Positions 1 to 7,417 of a stretch of DNA of 18,140 nt are shown here, piece by piece (the first letter of the stretch is position 1; each line of letters begins with the position of its first letter). The notes beneath the pieces were generated by a model that was given only the letters and a program-made list of their open reading frames with translations, was not told where the DNA came from and made no database searches. The stretch lies in contig CAYJHD010000040.1 in NCBI GenBank assembly GCA_964370015.1, positions 1 through 18,140 of the forward strand. Direction: 5' to 3'. A program made the position numbers and the translations under genes. The DNA comes from CAYJAD01 sp964370015. Its GTDB lineage: Bacteria; Desulfobacterota; Desulfovibrionia; Desulfovibrionales; Desulfovibrionaceae.

Positions 1-115
1 ATGGAAGGTAGAGTTACTTATTTTTCTAAATATAGAATGGAATACTTTTTTTGTCCAGTGACGTGCTTTTTTATTAATATAATTGCACCATATGAGTAGT
101 TTCATTTGAATCTTT
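1..115. other. Intergenic stretch without a recognisable gene
   Basis: AT-rich sequence before the first repeat element. A 32-codon open frame at 1-99 ends in TAG and matches nothing I recognise, so it is not called. A weak plus-strand promoter-like pair (TTGTCC at 51-56, TTAATA at 74-79, 17-base spacer, overlapping a TATAAT at 78-83) could transcribe into the repeat at 116, but this is only a possibility. Confidence 0.3.
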
Positions 116-302
116 ATTGCGGCAAAGTCTTACTTTCAAAGCTAGGATAGTATCGCCATGAAAGTTTTTTGGAAAAGGGAGGGCCTACCCGAAGGGCGCA
201 AAGCGTTCCCGTTAGTGAGTCTTCGAACTTTACGGGAATAGAGAGCAAAGCGGTATGGGGGAGGGAAAGAACTTTTTTTCAAAAAGGTTTTTCCCTCCCC
301 CA
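116..302 (+). repeat. Structured intergenic repeat, copy A
   Basis: This element has a second, inverted copy at 17919-18091. The core (182-243) matches the other core at 58 of 62 positions with no gaps. It can fold into CCC/GGG (188-190 with 194-196), CGC/GCG (197-199 with 203-205) and TTCCCGT/ACGGGAA (206-212 with 232-238); the last is extended by AGT/ACT (214-216 with 227-229). Upstream (116-181) the similarity to copy B is looser, with a shared run of AAAGTTTTTT. Downstream is a long hairpin (257-268 with 290-301, twelve pairs, plus an inner T-rich/A-rich stem). No convincing ORF lies inside. It could be a small RNA, a folded mobile repeat, or a transcript-end element; the family is not one I can name. 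Confidence 0.8.
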
Positions 303-312
303 TAAAAAATAT

Positions 313-353
313 TAAAAAAGGGGAGGAAAGAACCCATAAGGTTTTTCCTCCCC
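313..353 (-). terminator. Rho-independent terminator of the rpoD operon
   Basis: Read on the minus strand, GGGGAGGAAA (344-353 side) pairs with TTTCCTCCCC (320-329 side) over ten base pairs, with an inner AACC/GGTT stem and a five-base loop, followed by a run of six T. It lies about 23 bases past the rpoD stop codon. Its arms closely resemble those of the neighbouring hairpin at 257-301, suggesting duplication or shared origin. Confidence 0.85.
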
Positions 354-376
354 ATAAAACTCATAAAGAGTTCATC

Positions 377-2152
377 TTAATTTTCGTAATAAGAGCGCAG
401 AGCTTGGCTTCTTATGGGGTGGCGTAACTTACGAAGCGCCTTGGCTTCGATTTGGCGAATACGTTCGCGTGTTACGTTGAAGAGCTTGCCCACTTCCTCA
501 AGGGTGTGGTCACTCTTTTCGGCTATACCAAAGCGTTTGCGCAGCACTTGTTCTTCGCGCGGGGTGAGGTCTGCCAATACTGAGGCCAATTGCTCAGAGA
601 GCTTGGTGTTAATAACTTCTTCGGCAGGAGCCACCGCTTTTTTATCCTCAATGAAATCGCCAAGGCTGGAATCTTCTTCGTCACCAATGGGTGTTTCTAA
701 AGAAATGGGCTCTTTGGCAATTTTGAGCACCTTCTTTACCTTATCCACGGGGCATTCCATGCGTTCGGCAATTTCTTCGGGTGTGGGATCGCGCCCGAGC
801 TCTTGCACGAGATAACGCGATGTGCGGATGAGCTTATTGATGGTCTCAATCATGTGCACAGGAATACGAATGGTACGAGCTTGGTCGGCAATGGCGCGCG
901 TGATGGCTTGGCGAATCCACCATGTGGCATAGGTGGAGAATTTGTAACCGCGCTGGTATTCAAATTTATCCACAGCCTTCATGAGTCCGATATTGCCTTC
1001 CTGAATAAGATCAAGGAATTGCAGGCCTCTGTTGGTGTACTTTTTGGCAATGGAGACCACTAGGCGCAAGTTGGAGCGGATAAGCTCTTGTTTTGCGCGC
1101 ATGGCCACGGTGTTGCCGCGCTTGATACGCCAAAGTACTTCTTCAAGGTCGTGCACGTTGTGACAGCATTTTTCTTGAAGGCGGCGCAAGATTTCTATTT
1201 TACCGATGATCATTTCTTTAAAGGAGAAAAGTTCATCTACGCTTAAGCCAAGCTCCTTGGCAGCATCGGTGGGGCTCACTTCGCGGTGTTCAAGACGGTA
1301 GAATAGGTCTTGAATTTCCACTTGTGTGCGCCCTGTGGAAAGAATGTAAGCCGACAAATCGCGCTGGCAGTTGTGCATTTGGCGTACATAGTCTTCTACA
1401 GTTTCAATGATGCGGTCTATAAGGGTTTTTTCAAGTTTGATATCGCGCAGGCGAATGACAACTTCTTCCTTATAGCTGAGAATTTCCTTTTGCACACCGG
1501 CCACGCGGCGGTCTAAGGTGCAACATTCATCAAGCTTGGCGTATATTTTTTTCTTTTTGCGGAAAGTGGCTTTAATTTCATCAAGAAGAAGGATAACGCG
1601 AGTGCGTTGATTCATTTCATCTTCGCTGGGGTCATCTTCTTCGATGGTTTTTACCACGTCTTTAAGCTTAATGCGGTTTAAGCGTAAATCTTCGCCCACA
1701 TTGATAAGCTCTTCCACGGCCACAGGCACTTCTACCAATGCGTAGAGTACGTCCTGCTCACCCAATTCAATTTTTTTGGCAATAACCACTTCGCCGTCAC
1801 GATCAAGCAAGGGAACAGCGCCCATCTCGCGCAAGTACATGCGCACAGGGTCCGTATTTCGTGAGGAATAATCAATGGTTTCTTCCTCATCGGCAAGGTC
1901 AAGGTTGCCTTCTCCGGCAACATCGTCTTCTCCGTCTGCGGCATTGATGGTAATCTTCTTACCTTCTTTTTCTGAGTCAACAATGGCAATGTCATGCTGT
2001 TCAAAGATGGTAATAACCTCTTCAAACTGTTGCTCAGAGTTACTCATTTCAGCAGGTAAAGCTTTTGCCACCTCATCAAAGGTGAGAAAGCCCATGGCTT
2101 TCCCTTTGTCGATAAGGGATTTTATCTGCTGTATGTCTTTAAGATTATTCAT
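377..2152 (-). CDS. rpoD: RNA polymerase primary sigma factor RpoD (sigma-70)
   Basis: Primary sigma factor that directs RNA polymerase core to housekeeping promoters. The 591-residue protein has the full group 1 layout: region 1.1 (about 5-75), an acidic linker (73-92), region 1.2 (97-130), a large non-conserved insert (131-345), region 2 (355-428) with the promoter-melting and -10 reading segment around 403-424, region 3 (435-512) including the SLGDFIED finger at 496-503, and region 4 (527-585) with the -35 reading helix-turn-helix at 551-577. I chose the ATG at 2152 rather than the TTG one codon upstream: GGAGG sits four bases before this ATG and directly abuts the TTG. The start overlaps the end of dnaG by eight bases, indicating translational coupling. 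It is the last gene of the operon and is followed by a clear terminator. Very sure of identity. Confidence 0.98.
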   Translation of the reverse strand: MNNLKDIQQIKSLIDKGKAMGFLTFDEVAKALPAEMSNSEQQFEEVITIFEQHDIAIVDSEKEGKKITINAADGEDDVAGEGNLDLADEEETIDYSSRNTDPVRMYLREMGAVPLLDRDGEVVIAKKIELGEQDVLYALVEVPVAVEELINVGEDLRLNRIKLKDVVKTIEEDDPSEDEMNQRTRVILLLDEIKATFRKKKKIYAKLDECCTLDRRVAGVQKEILSYKEEVVIRLRDIKLEKTLIDRIIETVEDYVRQMHNCQRDLSAYILSTGRTQVEIQDLFYRLEHREVSPTDAAKELGLSVDELFSFKEMIIGKIEILRRLQEKCCHNVHDLEEVLWRIKRGNTVAMRAKQELIRSNLRLVVSIAKKYTNRGLQFLDLIQEGNIGLMKAVDKFEYQRGYKFSTYATWWIRQAITRAIADQARTIRIPVHMIETINKLIRTSRYLVQELGRDPTPEEIAERMECPVDKVKKVLKIAKEPISLETPIGDEEDSSLGDFIEDKKAVAPAEEVINTKLSEQLASVLADLTPREEQVLRKRFGIAEKSDHTLEEVGKLFNVTRERIRQIEAKALRKLRHPIRSQALRSYYEN

Positions 2153-3953
2153 CAATCCTCCTCAAAGTTTCCTGCAACACCCGTAGGTAATCTAAATCTG
2201 TTTCAAAGTCACCAAGGCCGGCATTTTGGCGTAACGCATTGAAAAGAGAATTTTTTTGCATATCCTTATGCATGCTTTCCAATTCTTTTTCAAGGCTGAT
2301 AAGTTCTTTGTCACCGTTATCCCTCGGGGGTGCTTCGCCGGTGCGGCTTTGAATCCAAAAGGTTTTCTCTCGCTCAGTTAAGTGATGAAAAACATCATCC
2401 GGATCAAAATCTTCAATTTTCTGCCAGAGCTGTTTGGCCACATCCGTTTGCAAGGCAAGGTCTGCGCTGATATTCTGCAAATCTTGCAAGCGATGCGGAT
2501 AGCGCACAGCGTACATCATAATCTGTTTGTCACGCATGGCTGTTGCGGTGAGCTGTTTAGGCTGCGCTCCAGAGTTTGCGTTTCTTTGTGCACCAGAGCT
2601 TGTTCCCGTCCATGCCCCTTGTGCTCTTTGTGTTGCCGCCGGATGCCCTTCCCTGTGTATCCCTTGGCGCGTTTTACTTATATTTTCACGTAATGTGTCT
2701 TCAGCCAATTGCAACGACGTTGCAAATTTGCTGGTATAAATACTTACTAACTCGGGGATTTCCACCTTTTTTAAAAAGGATTTTGCAAAATCCACCGCAT
2801 CCTTGGGAGCCATTTGCCGCAATATCTGCATGCAAAATGTCATCCCGTCGGGAGCTATACTCACTAGATGCTCAAAGGCATCCTTGCCTTGGCTATGCAA
2901 AAGGCTGTCTATATCTTCCCCTTCCGGCAAAAGCACCACAGTGCATTTAAGCCCTCGGGTAAGCAGCATTTCACAAGAGCGCAGGGCGGCCTTTCGTCCT
3001 GCTCTGTCTCCGTCAAAAAGTAAGATCACATGGGAGGTAAATCCCGATATGCGCTTAATTTGCTCCGGAGTGAGCGCCGTGCCCAGCACGCCCACGGCAT
3101 GCGTGTAGCCAAATTGGTGCAGCGTGAGCACGTCCATGTAGCCCTCGGTGAGCAGCACATGGCCTTTAATACTAATACTGCTTCTGGATTGCGCAAGGCC
3201 ATACAGTTGATCTCCCTTTTTATAAATAAGAGAATCTGAACTATTTATGTACTTTGCTTCATCCTCAGTGCCAATAATTCTTCCGCCAAAGGCTATAACT
3301 TGCTTTCCCAAAGAATGAATGGGAAAGATAAGCCTTCCGCGAAATCGGTCATACCCGCGACCGCTCTTGGCACTTTTGCCCAAAAGGCCGGCTTCCATGG
3401 CATCTTTTTCGGCAAAACCTGCTTGTTTCAAGGTGTTTGCCAGAGACTGCCAATCTCGCTTAGCCCAGCCTAGGCCAAAATTTTCTATAATCTCGGGGCT
3501 TAACTGTCGCCCTTGCATATACGTGCGGCATTCTTCGCCGTCTTCGCCCTTAAGGTTGGCTCTAAAATGAGCTTCGGCCAAGGCATACATGCGCAACATA
3601 TTTTGCCGTGCCGATTGCTTGGCCTGTGGGCTGGGGCCCTTTTGCCCCGGTGCATTGCTCTTATAGGTATCCAGTGTGATACCGGCCTCAAGAGCCAGCT
3701 GTTCCAAGGTTTCCTTAAAATCCAAGCCATTGATGCGACCATAAAAGTCAAACAAATCGCCGCTGGCTTGGCACCCAAAGCAGTAAAAAAAGCCTTCCTC
3801 TTCACTAACGGAAAAAGAGGGCTTGGTTTCTTGGTGAAAAGGACAAGGGGCAGCCCAGCGCGGGCCATTGCGTTGTAAATCCACATAGCGTCGTACCATG
3901 TCCACAAGACTAATACGCTCTTTTATGTGTCTAACAGCTTCTCTACCTTGCAT
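2145..3953 (-). CDS. dnaG: DNA primase DnaG
   Basis: Synthesises RNA primers for chromosome replication. At 602 residues it is a normal-length bacterial primase. The N-terminal CHC2 zinc site is complete (C37, H40, C58, C61). The RNA polymerase-like core has DRFRGR (202-207) and GGR (223-225). The TOPRIM metal site is present as EGYMD (from E270) and DGD (314-316). An Ala/Gln/Ser/Gly-rich linker (about 428-467) precedes the C-terminal helicase-binding region (470-602). The start ATG at 3953 has AAGGGAT upstream. The last eight bases of the gene overlap rpoD. The gap to mutS2 is 97 bases, the second largest in the operon, and may hold an internal promoter. In E. coli dnaG also sits between rpsU and rpoD; here yqeY and mutS2 are inserted before it. 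Confidence 0.98.
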   Translation of the reverse strand: MQGREAVRHIKERISLVDMVRRYVDLQRNGPRWAAPCPFHQETKPSFSVSEEEGFFYCFGCQASGDLFDFYGRINGLDFKETLEQLALEAGITLDTYKSNAPGQKGPSPQAKQSARQNMLRMYALAEAHFRANLKGEDGEECRTYMQGRQLSPEIIENFGLGWAKRDWQSLANTLKQAGFAEKDAMEAGLLGKSAKSGRGYDRFRGRLIFPIHSLGKQVIAFGGRIIGTEDEAKYINSSDSLIYKKGDQLYGLAQSRSSISIKGHVLLTEGYMDVLTLHQFGYTHAVGVLGTALTPEQIKRISGFTSHVILLFDGDRAGRKAALRSCEMLLTRGLKCTVVLLPEGEDIDSLLHSQGKDAFEHLVSIAPDGMTFCMQILRQMAPKDAVDFAKSFLKKVEIPELVSIYTSKFATSLQLAEDTLRENISKTRQGIHREGHPAATQRAQGAWTGTSSGAQRNANSGAQPKQLTATAMRDKQIMMYAVRYPHRLQDLQNISADLALQTDVAKQLWQKIEDFDPDDVFHHLTEREKTFWIQSRTGEAPPRDNGDKELISLEKELESMHKDMQKNSLFNALRQNAGLGDFETDLDYLRVLQETLRRIDE

Positions 3954-3974
3954 GGTATCCCTTTTTGTCCTTAT

Positions 3975-4063
3975 GTGACGCTTTTTAAGGCTTTAACGTC
4001 ACTTCCAAAAAACACGAAATATCTTCTCTGGTGTATATATAAGTCCTTATCTCAGATGCACAA
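3975..4063 (-). promoter_or_regulatory. Possible internal promoter and inverted repeat ahead of dnaG
   Basis: The gap between mutS2 and dnaG holds a perfect six-base inverted repeat, GTGACG/CGTCAC (3975-3980 and 3997-4002), separated by 16 bases. Upstream on the minus strand, TTGTGC (4058-4063) and TATATA (4034-4039) form a weak promoter-like pair with an 18-base spacer that overlaps the mutS2 stop. An internal promoter for dnaG-rpoD would resemble E. coli, where rpoD has additional promoters, but the sequence evidence here is weak. Confidence 0.25.
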
Positions 4064-6494
4064 TAGTCATTCCGTCACCGCCCCTATCTTCTGGGGCCAA
4101 AGCAAAGCTTTCGATGCCGGGAAAAGTTCGTAAAAAATTATGTACTTCTTTGCGTAAAACCCCTGTGCCGCGTCCGTGTACAATTTCCACACTTTCGCGC
4201 CCAGCAAGGATGGCTTTATCTAAAAAAGTGCCCAATTGCCCAAGGGCCACATCGGCTCTTTGTCCGCGCATATCAAGACTTAGCAGGGGACCGGTGGGCT
4301 CGGTGCGTGTGAGCACACCGCGGCTTTTGGGAAGTTTATCCACATGAGCACGACCTTCTGTAAGGCCATCGCCAAGGTCTTTTATGTCTGCCCAAAGGGT
4401 GACGCCGCCCATGTCCAATTGTACTCTTTTTTTACGAGTATCAATTTCACAAATTTTACCTTTTTTTCCAAAAGCTTTATGCAAAACCAATGCGCCCACG
4501 CGTAAAGATTCGGCATTAACCGGAGCCGCTTTAAGCGAAAGGCTAGAAGCATTTTCTGTATTTTCTTGCGCCAAATCAGCACGTAGAGCAGACATATTTT
4601 TGAGTGCCTGTTTATGCGTAACCTTACCGGCCTTCCATGCTTGCATGAGCTCTTGCGCTTTTACGCGCACTTCATCATACAGCTTGGTGCGTTCACGCTC
4701 AAAGCGTTCTTGTAATTTATGGTGCTTATGCTTTTGCTCGTTTTGTTCGCGCTTAAGAGTATCAATTTCTTCTTCGCGTTTCACTGCCAGCACGTTGAGG
4801 CGCTCAATGAGGGCACTGGTATCTTCGCCGTCCATGAGCAAATAATGCTCGGCGCGGCGTAAAATGCTTTCGGGTAGGCCGTGCTCACGAGCCACATCCA
4901 AAGCTTGGCTGGCGCCCACTTGGTCATAGGCCAAGCGGAAAAGGGGACGCTTGGTGCTGGGATCAAAAAGCACCGAGGCGGCGCGAGCTTTTTCGCGGGT
5001 GAGGGCGTAGGTTTTTAAAGCGGGAAAGTGCGTGGCAGCCATGACGGTGGCGTCTTTATCCAAAAGGCCATCCAACACCGCTTGAGCCAAGGCCGCACCT
5101 TGGGCGGGGTCTGTGCCTGCGCCAAATTCATCCAGTAAAATAAGGCTTCCCGTATGTGCTTCTTCCCATGCGGTGGTGAGCTGGCGAATTTGTCCTGTAA
5201 AGGTGGACACATGGTCTTCGAGGCTTTGTGAATCGCCAATGAAAGCGTGGATATGGGTAAAGGCCGGCAAACGTGCACCAGCGGCCACAGGCACGGGGAA
5301 ACCACACATGCCCATGAGAGCCAAGAGCCCAAAAGTTTTGAGGCACACGGTTTTACCGCCGGCATTACCACCGGAAATAACGAGGCCGCGTTCTCCTTTG
5401 CCAAGGATAATATCAATGGGTTGCGCATTGCTGTTTAAAGCCAAGAGAGGATGGCGTGCTTCGGGAAGGAAGACATCTCCATCGCTATGGGTAAGCTCTA
5501 AATAATGACATGGCGTGGGAGCTGCAGAAGTTGCTGCGGCTTTTTTACCGGTAAATTTACCTTGAGAAGCACTCTTACCACCTTGAGCCATGGCCAAAGA
5601 AAGCTTTTCCAAAGCCAGCAATAAGTCCATGCGCGTGAGCAAGTGCGTGGCATTGTGCACAAGGGGTAATGCCTCACGTACCAAGGCTGTGAGGTATTCT
5701 AAAATTTTGCGCTCTTCTTCGCGCTCTTGGCGTTTTAAGTCTTGTAAATTATTATTTACTTCCACCAAGAACATGGGTTCGAAATAGCACGTTTCGCCGG
5801 TTTGTGACCAATCGTGAATGATACCTTGCAAACGACCTTTGAAATTGGCCTTTAAGGGTAATACATAGCGATCGGAGGCAAGGGTCATATAATTATCTTG
5901 CATATAGTGCAAAATATTATACTCATTGGCAAAATCTTTTACACGGCGCAGGCAACTTTGATGTAAACGACGCAGTTCTGTACGCACTAAGAGCAATTCT
6001 GGGGAGCTTTCATCGCGAATATTGCCATCATCCCCAAGGCAACGGCGTAAAGCTTGCGTCAATGCTTCGGGTAGGGGAGAAGCCTCCACCAAAGCCACAA
6101 GGCGAGGCCAAGAACTTTCACCGGAAGAGGCGGCAAGGCTTTTTACCGAGACGCTGGCTTGCTGAGCAAGGCGCAATACTTCGCGCAATGTCCAAAGGGC
6201 GTCCAGGTCAAGCAAAGCATGCGGTGCGCGCAAAAAGGGCTCAATGGCCGAAATATCGGGGAAGGAAGAGAGGCGAAAGCCTTTTTTGTCGGAGCCTTGT
6301 CCGGCGCATTCAGCCAAAGCGGCCCATGTGCGGCATTCATCATGCAGACGAGCGGCTTCCATGGCTTCTTGGGCAGAGTCGTAAGGGCGCCAAGAAAGAG
6401 CAGCTGCCTTGGCAGAGGCAGACAAACAAAAATTGGCAAGATGTTCCAGCACCTTGTCAAATTCAAGGGCTGTGAAAGTGCGTGCAGGTATCAT
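4047..6494 (-). CDS. mutS2: MutS2-family ATPase with Smr nuclease domain
   Basis: MutS2 proteins bind branched or recombination-intermediate DNA and limit homologous recombination; in some bacteria they rescue collided ribosomes. They do not act in classical mismatch repair. The 815-residue protein has the usual order: N-terminal helical lever and clamp (1-300), ATPase (about 340-540), long charged coiled-coil (560-645), KOW-like beta domain (665-705) and C-terminal Smr domain (738-815) with LDMRG (740-744) and HGRGTG (773-778). Walker A is GGNAGGKT (375-382), with Gly where MutS proteins normally have Pro; Walker B is LILLDE (451-456). An Ala/Lys/Ser-rich insert (305-329) precedes the ATPase. 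The ATG is three bases after the yqeY stop and has no clear Shine-Dalgarno, so translation is probably coupled to yqeY. Confidence 0.95.
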   Translation of the reverse strand: MIPARTFTALEFDKVLEHLANFCLSASAKAAALSWRPYDSAQEAMEAARLHDECRTWAALAECAGQGSDKKGFRLSSFPDISAIEPFLRAPHALLDLDALWTLREVLRLAQQASVSVKSLAASSGESSWPRLVALVEASPLPEALTQALRRCLGDDGNIRDESSPELLLVRTELRRLHQSCLRRVKDFANEYNILHYMQDNYMTLASDRYVLPLKANFKGRLQGIIHDWSQTGETCYFEPMFLVEVNNNLQDLKRQEREEERKILEYLTALVREALPLVHNATHLLTRMDLLLALEKLSLAMAQGGKSASQGKFTGKKAAATSAAPTPCHYLELTHSDGDVFLPEARHPLLALNSNAQPIDIILGKGERGLVISGGNAGGKTVCLKTFGLLALMGMCGFPVPVAAGARLPAFTHIHAFIGDSQSLEDHVSTFTGQIRQLTTAWEEAHTGSLILLDEFGAGTDPAQGAALAQAVLDGLLDKDATVMAATHFPALKTYALTREKARAASVLFDPSTKRPLFRLAYDQVGASQALDVAREHGLPESILRRAEHYLLMDGEDTSALIERLNVLAVKREEEIDTLKREQNEQKHKHHKLQERFERERTKLYDEVRVKAQELMQAWKAGKVTHKQALKNMSALRADLAQENTENASSLSLKAAPVNAESLRVGALVLHKAFGKKGKICEIDTRKKRVQLDMGGVTLWADIKDLGDGLTEGRAHVDKLPKSRGVLTRTEPTGPLLSLDMRGQRADVALGQLGTFLDKAILAGRESVEIVHGRGTGVLRKEVHNFLRTFPGIESFALAPEDRGGDGMTIVHLR

Positions 6495-6497
6495 GTA

Positions 6498-6953
6498 TTA
6501 TGCGCTTAAGCGTTCTCTGATTGTGGCAGAAAGGCTTTTGCCGTCCACACGACCCTTATATTGTGCCATGATGGCATTCATAACCTTACCCATCTCTTGA
6601 GGGCTTTTGGCGCCTGTGTCTGCAATGGCAGCTTCAATGGCGGCGGCAAGCTCTTCAGCGGTGAGGGGCTTTGGTAAATATTCTTGCAAAATGGCCAGTT
6701 CAGCGGCTTCTCTTTCGGCAAGATCTGGACGGTTTGCTTCGGTGAATTGCACAATGGAATCTTGACGCTGTTTGGCTTGACGTAAAAGCACGTCCATCAT
6801 TTCAGCATCATCAAGGGTGCCGGAGCTGCGCTTAAGTTCCACAAGGAGGTTCTTGGCGGCAGTTTTTAAGAGGCGTAATACATCTAACTTGAGCTGTTCT
6901 TTGGCTTTATAGGCAGAAATGTAGTCTTTTTCAATGCGCTCATTCAAAGTCAT
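6498..6953 (-). CDS. yqeY: GatB/YqeY domain protein
   Basis: Small cytoplasmic protein of the YqeY family, related to the tRNA-binding C-terminal domain of the GatB amidotransferase subunit. Its own role is not established, but a tRNA-related one is often proposed. The 151 residues match the usual family length. Visible marks are the N-terminal helical bundle (LRLLK, 26-30), EYLPKPLTAEEL (91-102) and the C-terminal half with MGKVM (121-125). It lies between rpsU and mutS2; rpsU-yqeY adjacency is common in bacteria. The ATG at 6953 has only a weak AAGG upstream. A strong hairpin at 6989-7017 lies in the 110-base gap from rpsU and may lower expression of this and later genes relative to rpsU. 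Confidence 0.93.
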   Translation of the reverse strand: MTLNERIEKDYISAYKAKEQLKLDVLRLLKTAAKNLLVELKRSSGTLDDAEMMDVLLRQAKQRQDSIVQFTEANRPDLAEREAAELAILQEYLPKPLTAEELAAAIEAAIADTGAKSPQEMGKVMNAIMAQYKGRVDGKSLSATIRERLSA

Positions 6954-6988
6954 GGGGAAGGCCTTTTTACGCTAAACAAATAGTAAAG

Positions 6989-7017
6989 GCGGGGAATTCG
7001 GTGTGCGAATTCCCCGC
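6989..7017 (-). terminator. Perfect hairpin after rpsU, possible attenuator or processing site
   Basis: A perfect twelve-base inverted repeat (6989-7000 with 7006-7017, containing GGGGAATTCG) encloses a five-base loop. On the minus strand it is followed by CTTTACTATTTG, which is not a proper U-run. It could be a leaky terminator or an RNase III/E processing site that separates the abundant rpsU message from the rest of the operon. E. coli has an intercistronic terminator at the comparable place between rpsU and dnaG. Confidence 0.65.
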
Positions 7018-7063
7018 AGGATCTCTGACTGCAAAGTGCTTGAGCACTCATTTTACAAGGGGG

Positions 7064-7267
7064 TTAGCCCATGTTCATCTTTCTGATCTTTTTCATAAGA
7101 CGCTTTCTAGCAGCGGCTTTCTTCTTTTTGCGCATGACGCTAGGCTTTTCGTAGTGTTGACGTTTTTTCATTTCAGAAAGAACACCAGCCTTTTCTACTT
7201 GCTTTTTAAAGCGACGTAATGCGATATCGAAGTTATAATCGTCTTCGTTAAGGAATACACCTGGCAA
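7064..7267 (-). CDS. rpsU: 30S ribosomal protein S21
   Basis: Small-subunit protein S21, which helps the 30S subunit engage the mRNA start region. The mature frame of 67 residues fits the family: MPGVFLNEDD, the FDIALRRFKK helix (13-22), KPSVMRKKKKAAARKR (41-56) and a basic C-terminus. A longer open frame starts 13 codons upstream, but S21 proteins begin at the PGV motif. A TTG start at 7267 directly before PGV has GGGGGTGA a few bases upstream, a near-perfect Shine-Dalgarno. A non-ATG start on a highly expressed ribosomal protein gene is slightly unusual. It is the first gene of the rpsU-yqeY-mutS2-dnaG-rpoD operon, with its promoter at 7302-7330. Confidence 0.95.
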   Translation of the reverse strand: MPGVFLNEDDYNFDIALRRFKKQVEKAGVLSEMKKRQHYEKPSVMRKKKKAAARKRLMKKIRKMNMG

Positions 7268-7301
7268 AGAAATCACCCCCTCTTGAATAACTCGAGAGGA
7301 G

Positions 7302-7330
7302 ACCATAGGGCCTTATTAAAAAAAAAGCAA
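7302..7330 (-). promoter_or_regulatory. Sigma-70 promoter of the rpsU-rpoD operon
   Basis: On the minus strand, TTGCTT (7325-7330) and TATGGT (7302-7307) are separated by exactly 17 bases, with a run of nine T spanning the end of the -35 box and start of the spacer. The predicted transcript start near 7295 leaves a leader of about 28 bases that carries the rpsU Shine-Dalgarno. Confidence 0.6.
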
Positions 7331-7368
7331 GTTTTTTGTGTGAGTTTTTGAGCTTTATGCGCTCTTGG

Positions 7369-7397
7369 TTGCCTTGTGTACTTTCCTCATGTATGGT
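7369..7397 (+). promoter_or_regulatory. Sigma-70 promoter of gpsA
   Basis: TTGCCT (7369-7374) and TATGGT (7392-7397) are 17 bases apart on the plus strand. The predicted start near 7404 leaves a short leader of about 14 bases holding the GGAGGAAG ribosome binding site. The divergent rpsU promoter uses the same -10 hexamer. Confidence 0.6.
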
Positions 7398-7417
7398 GCA
7401 GAAAATTTGGAGGAAGT

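Noticed and set aside
1..99. Plus-strand open frame of 32 codons starting at the first base
   Set aside because: Short, no recognisable sequence, no visible ribosome binding site; probably chance in AT-rich DNA or an unrelated tail.
182..243. CRISPR or REP array
   Set aside because: Only single, widely separated copies occur, with no tandem spacing or spacers.
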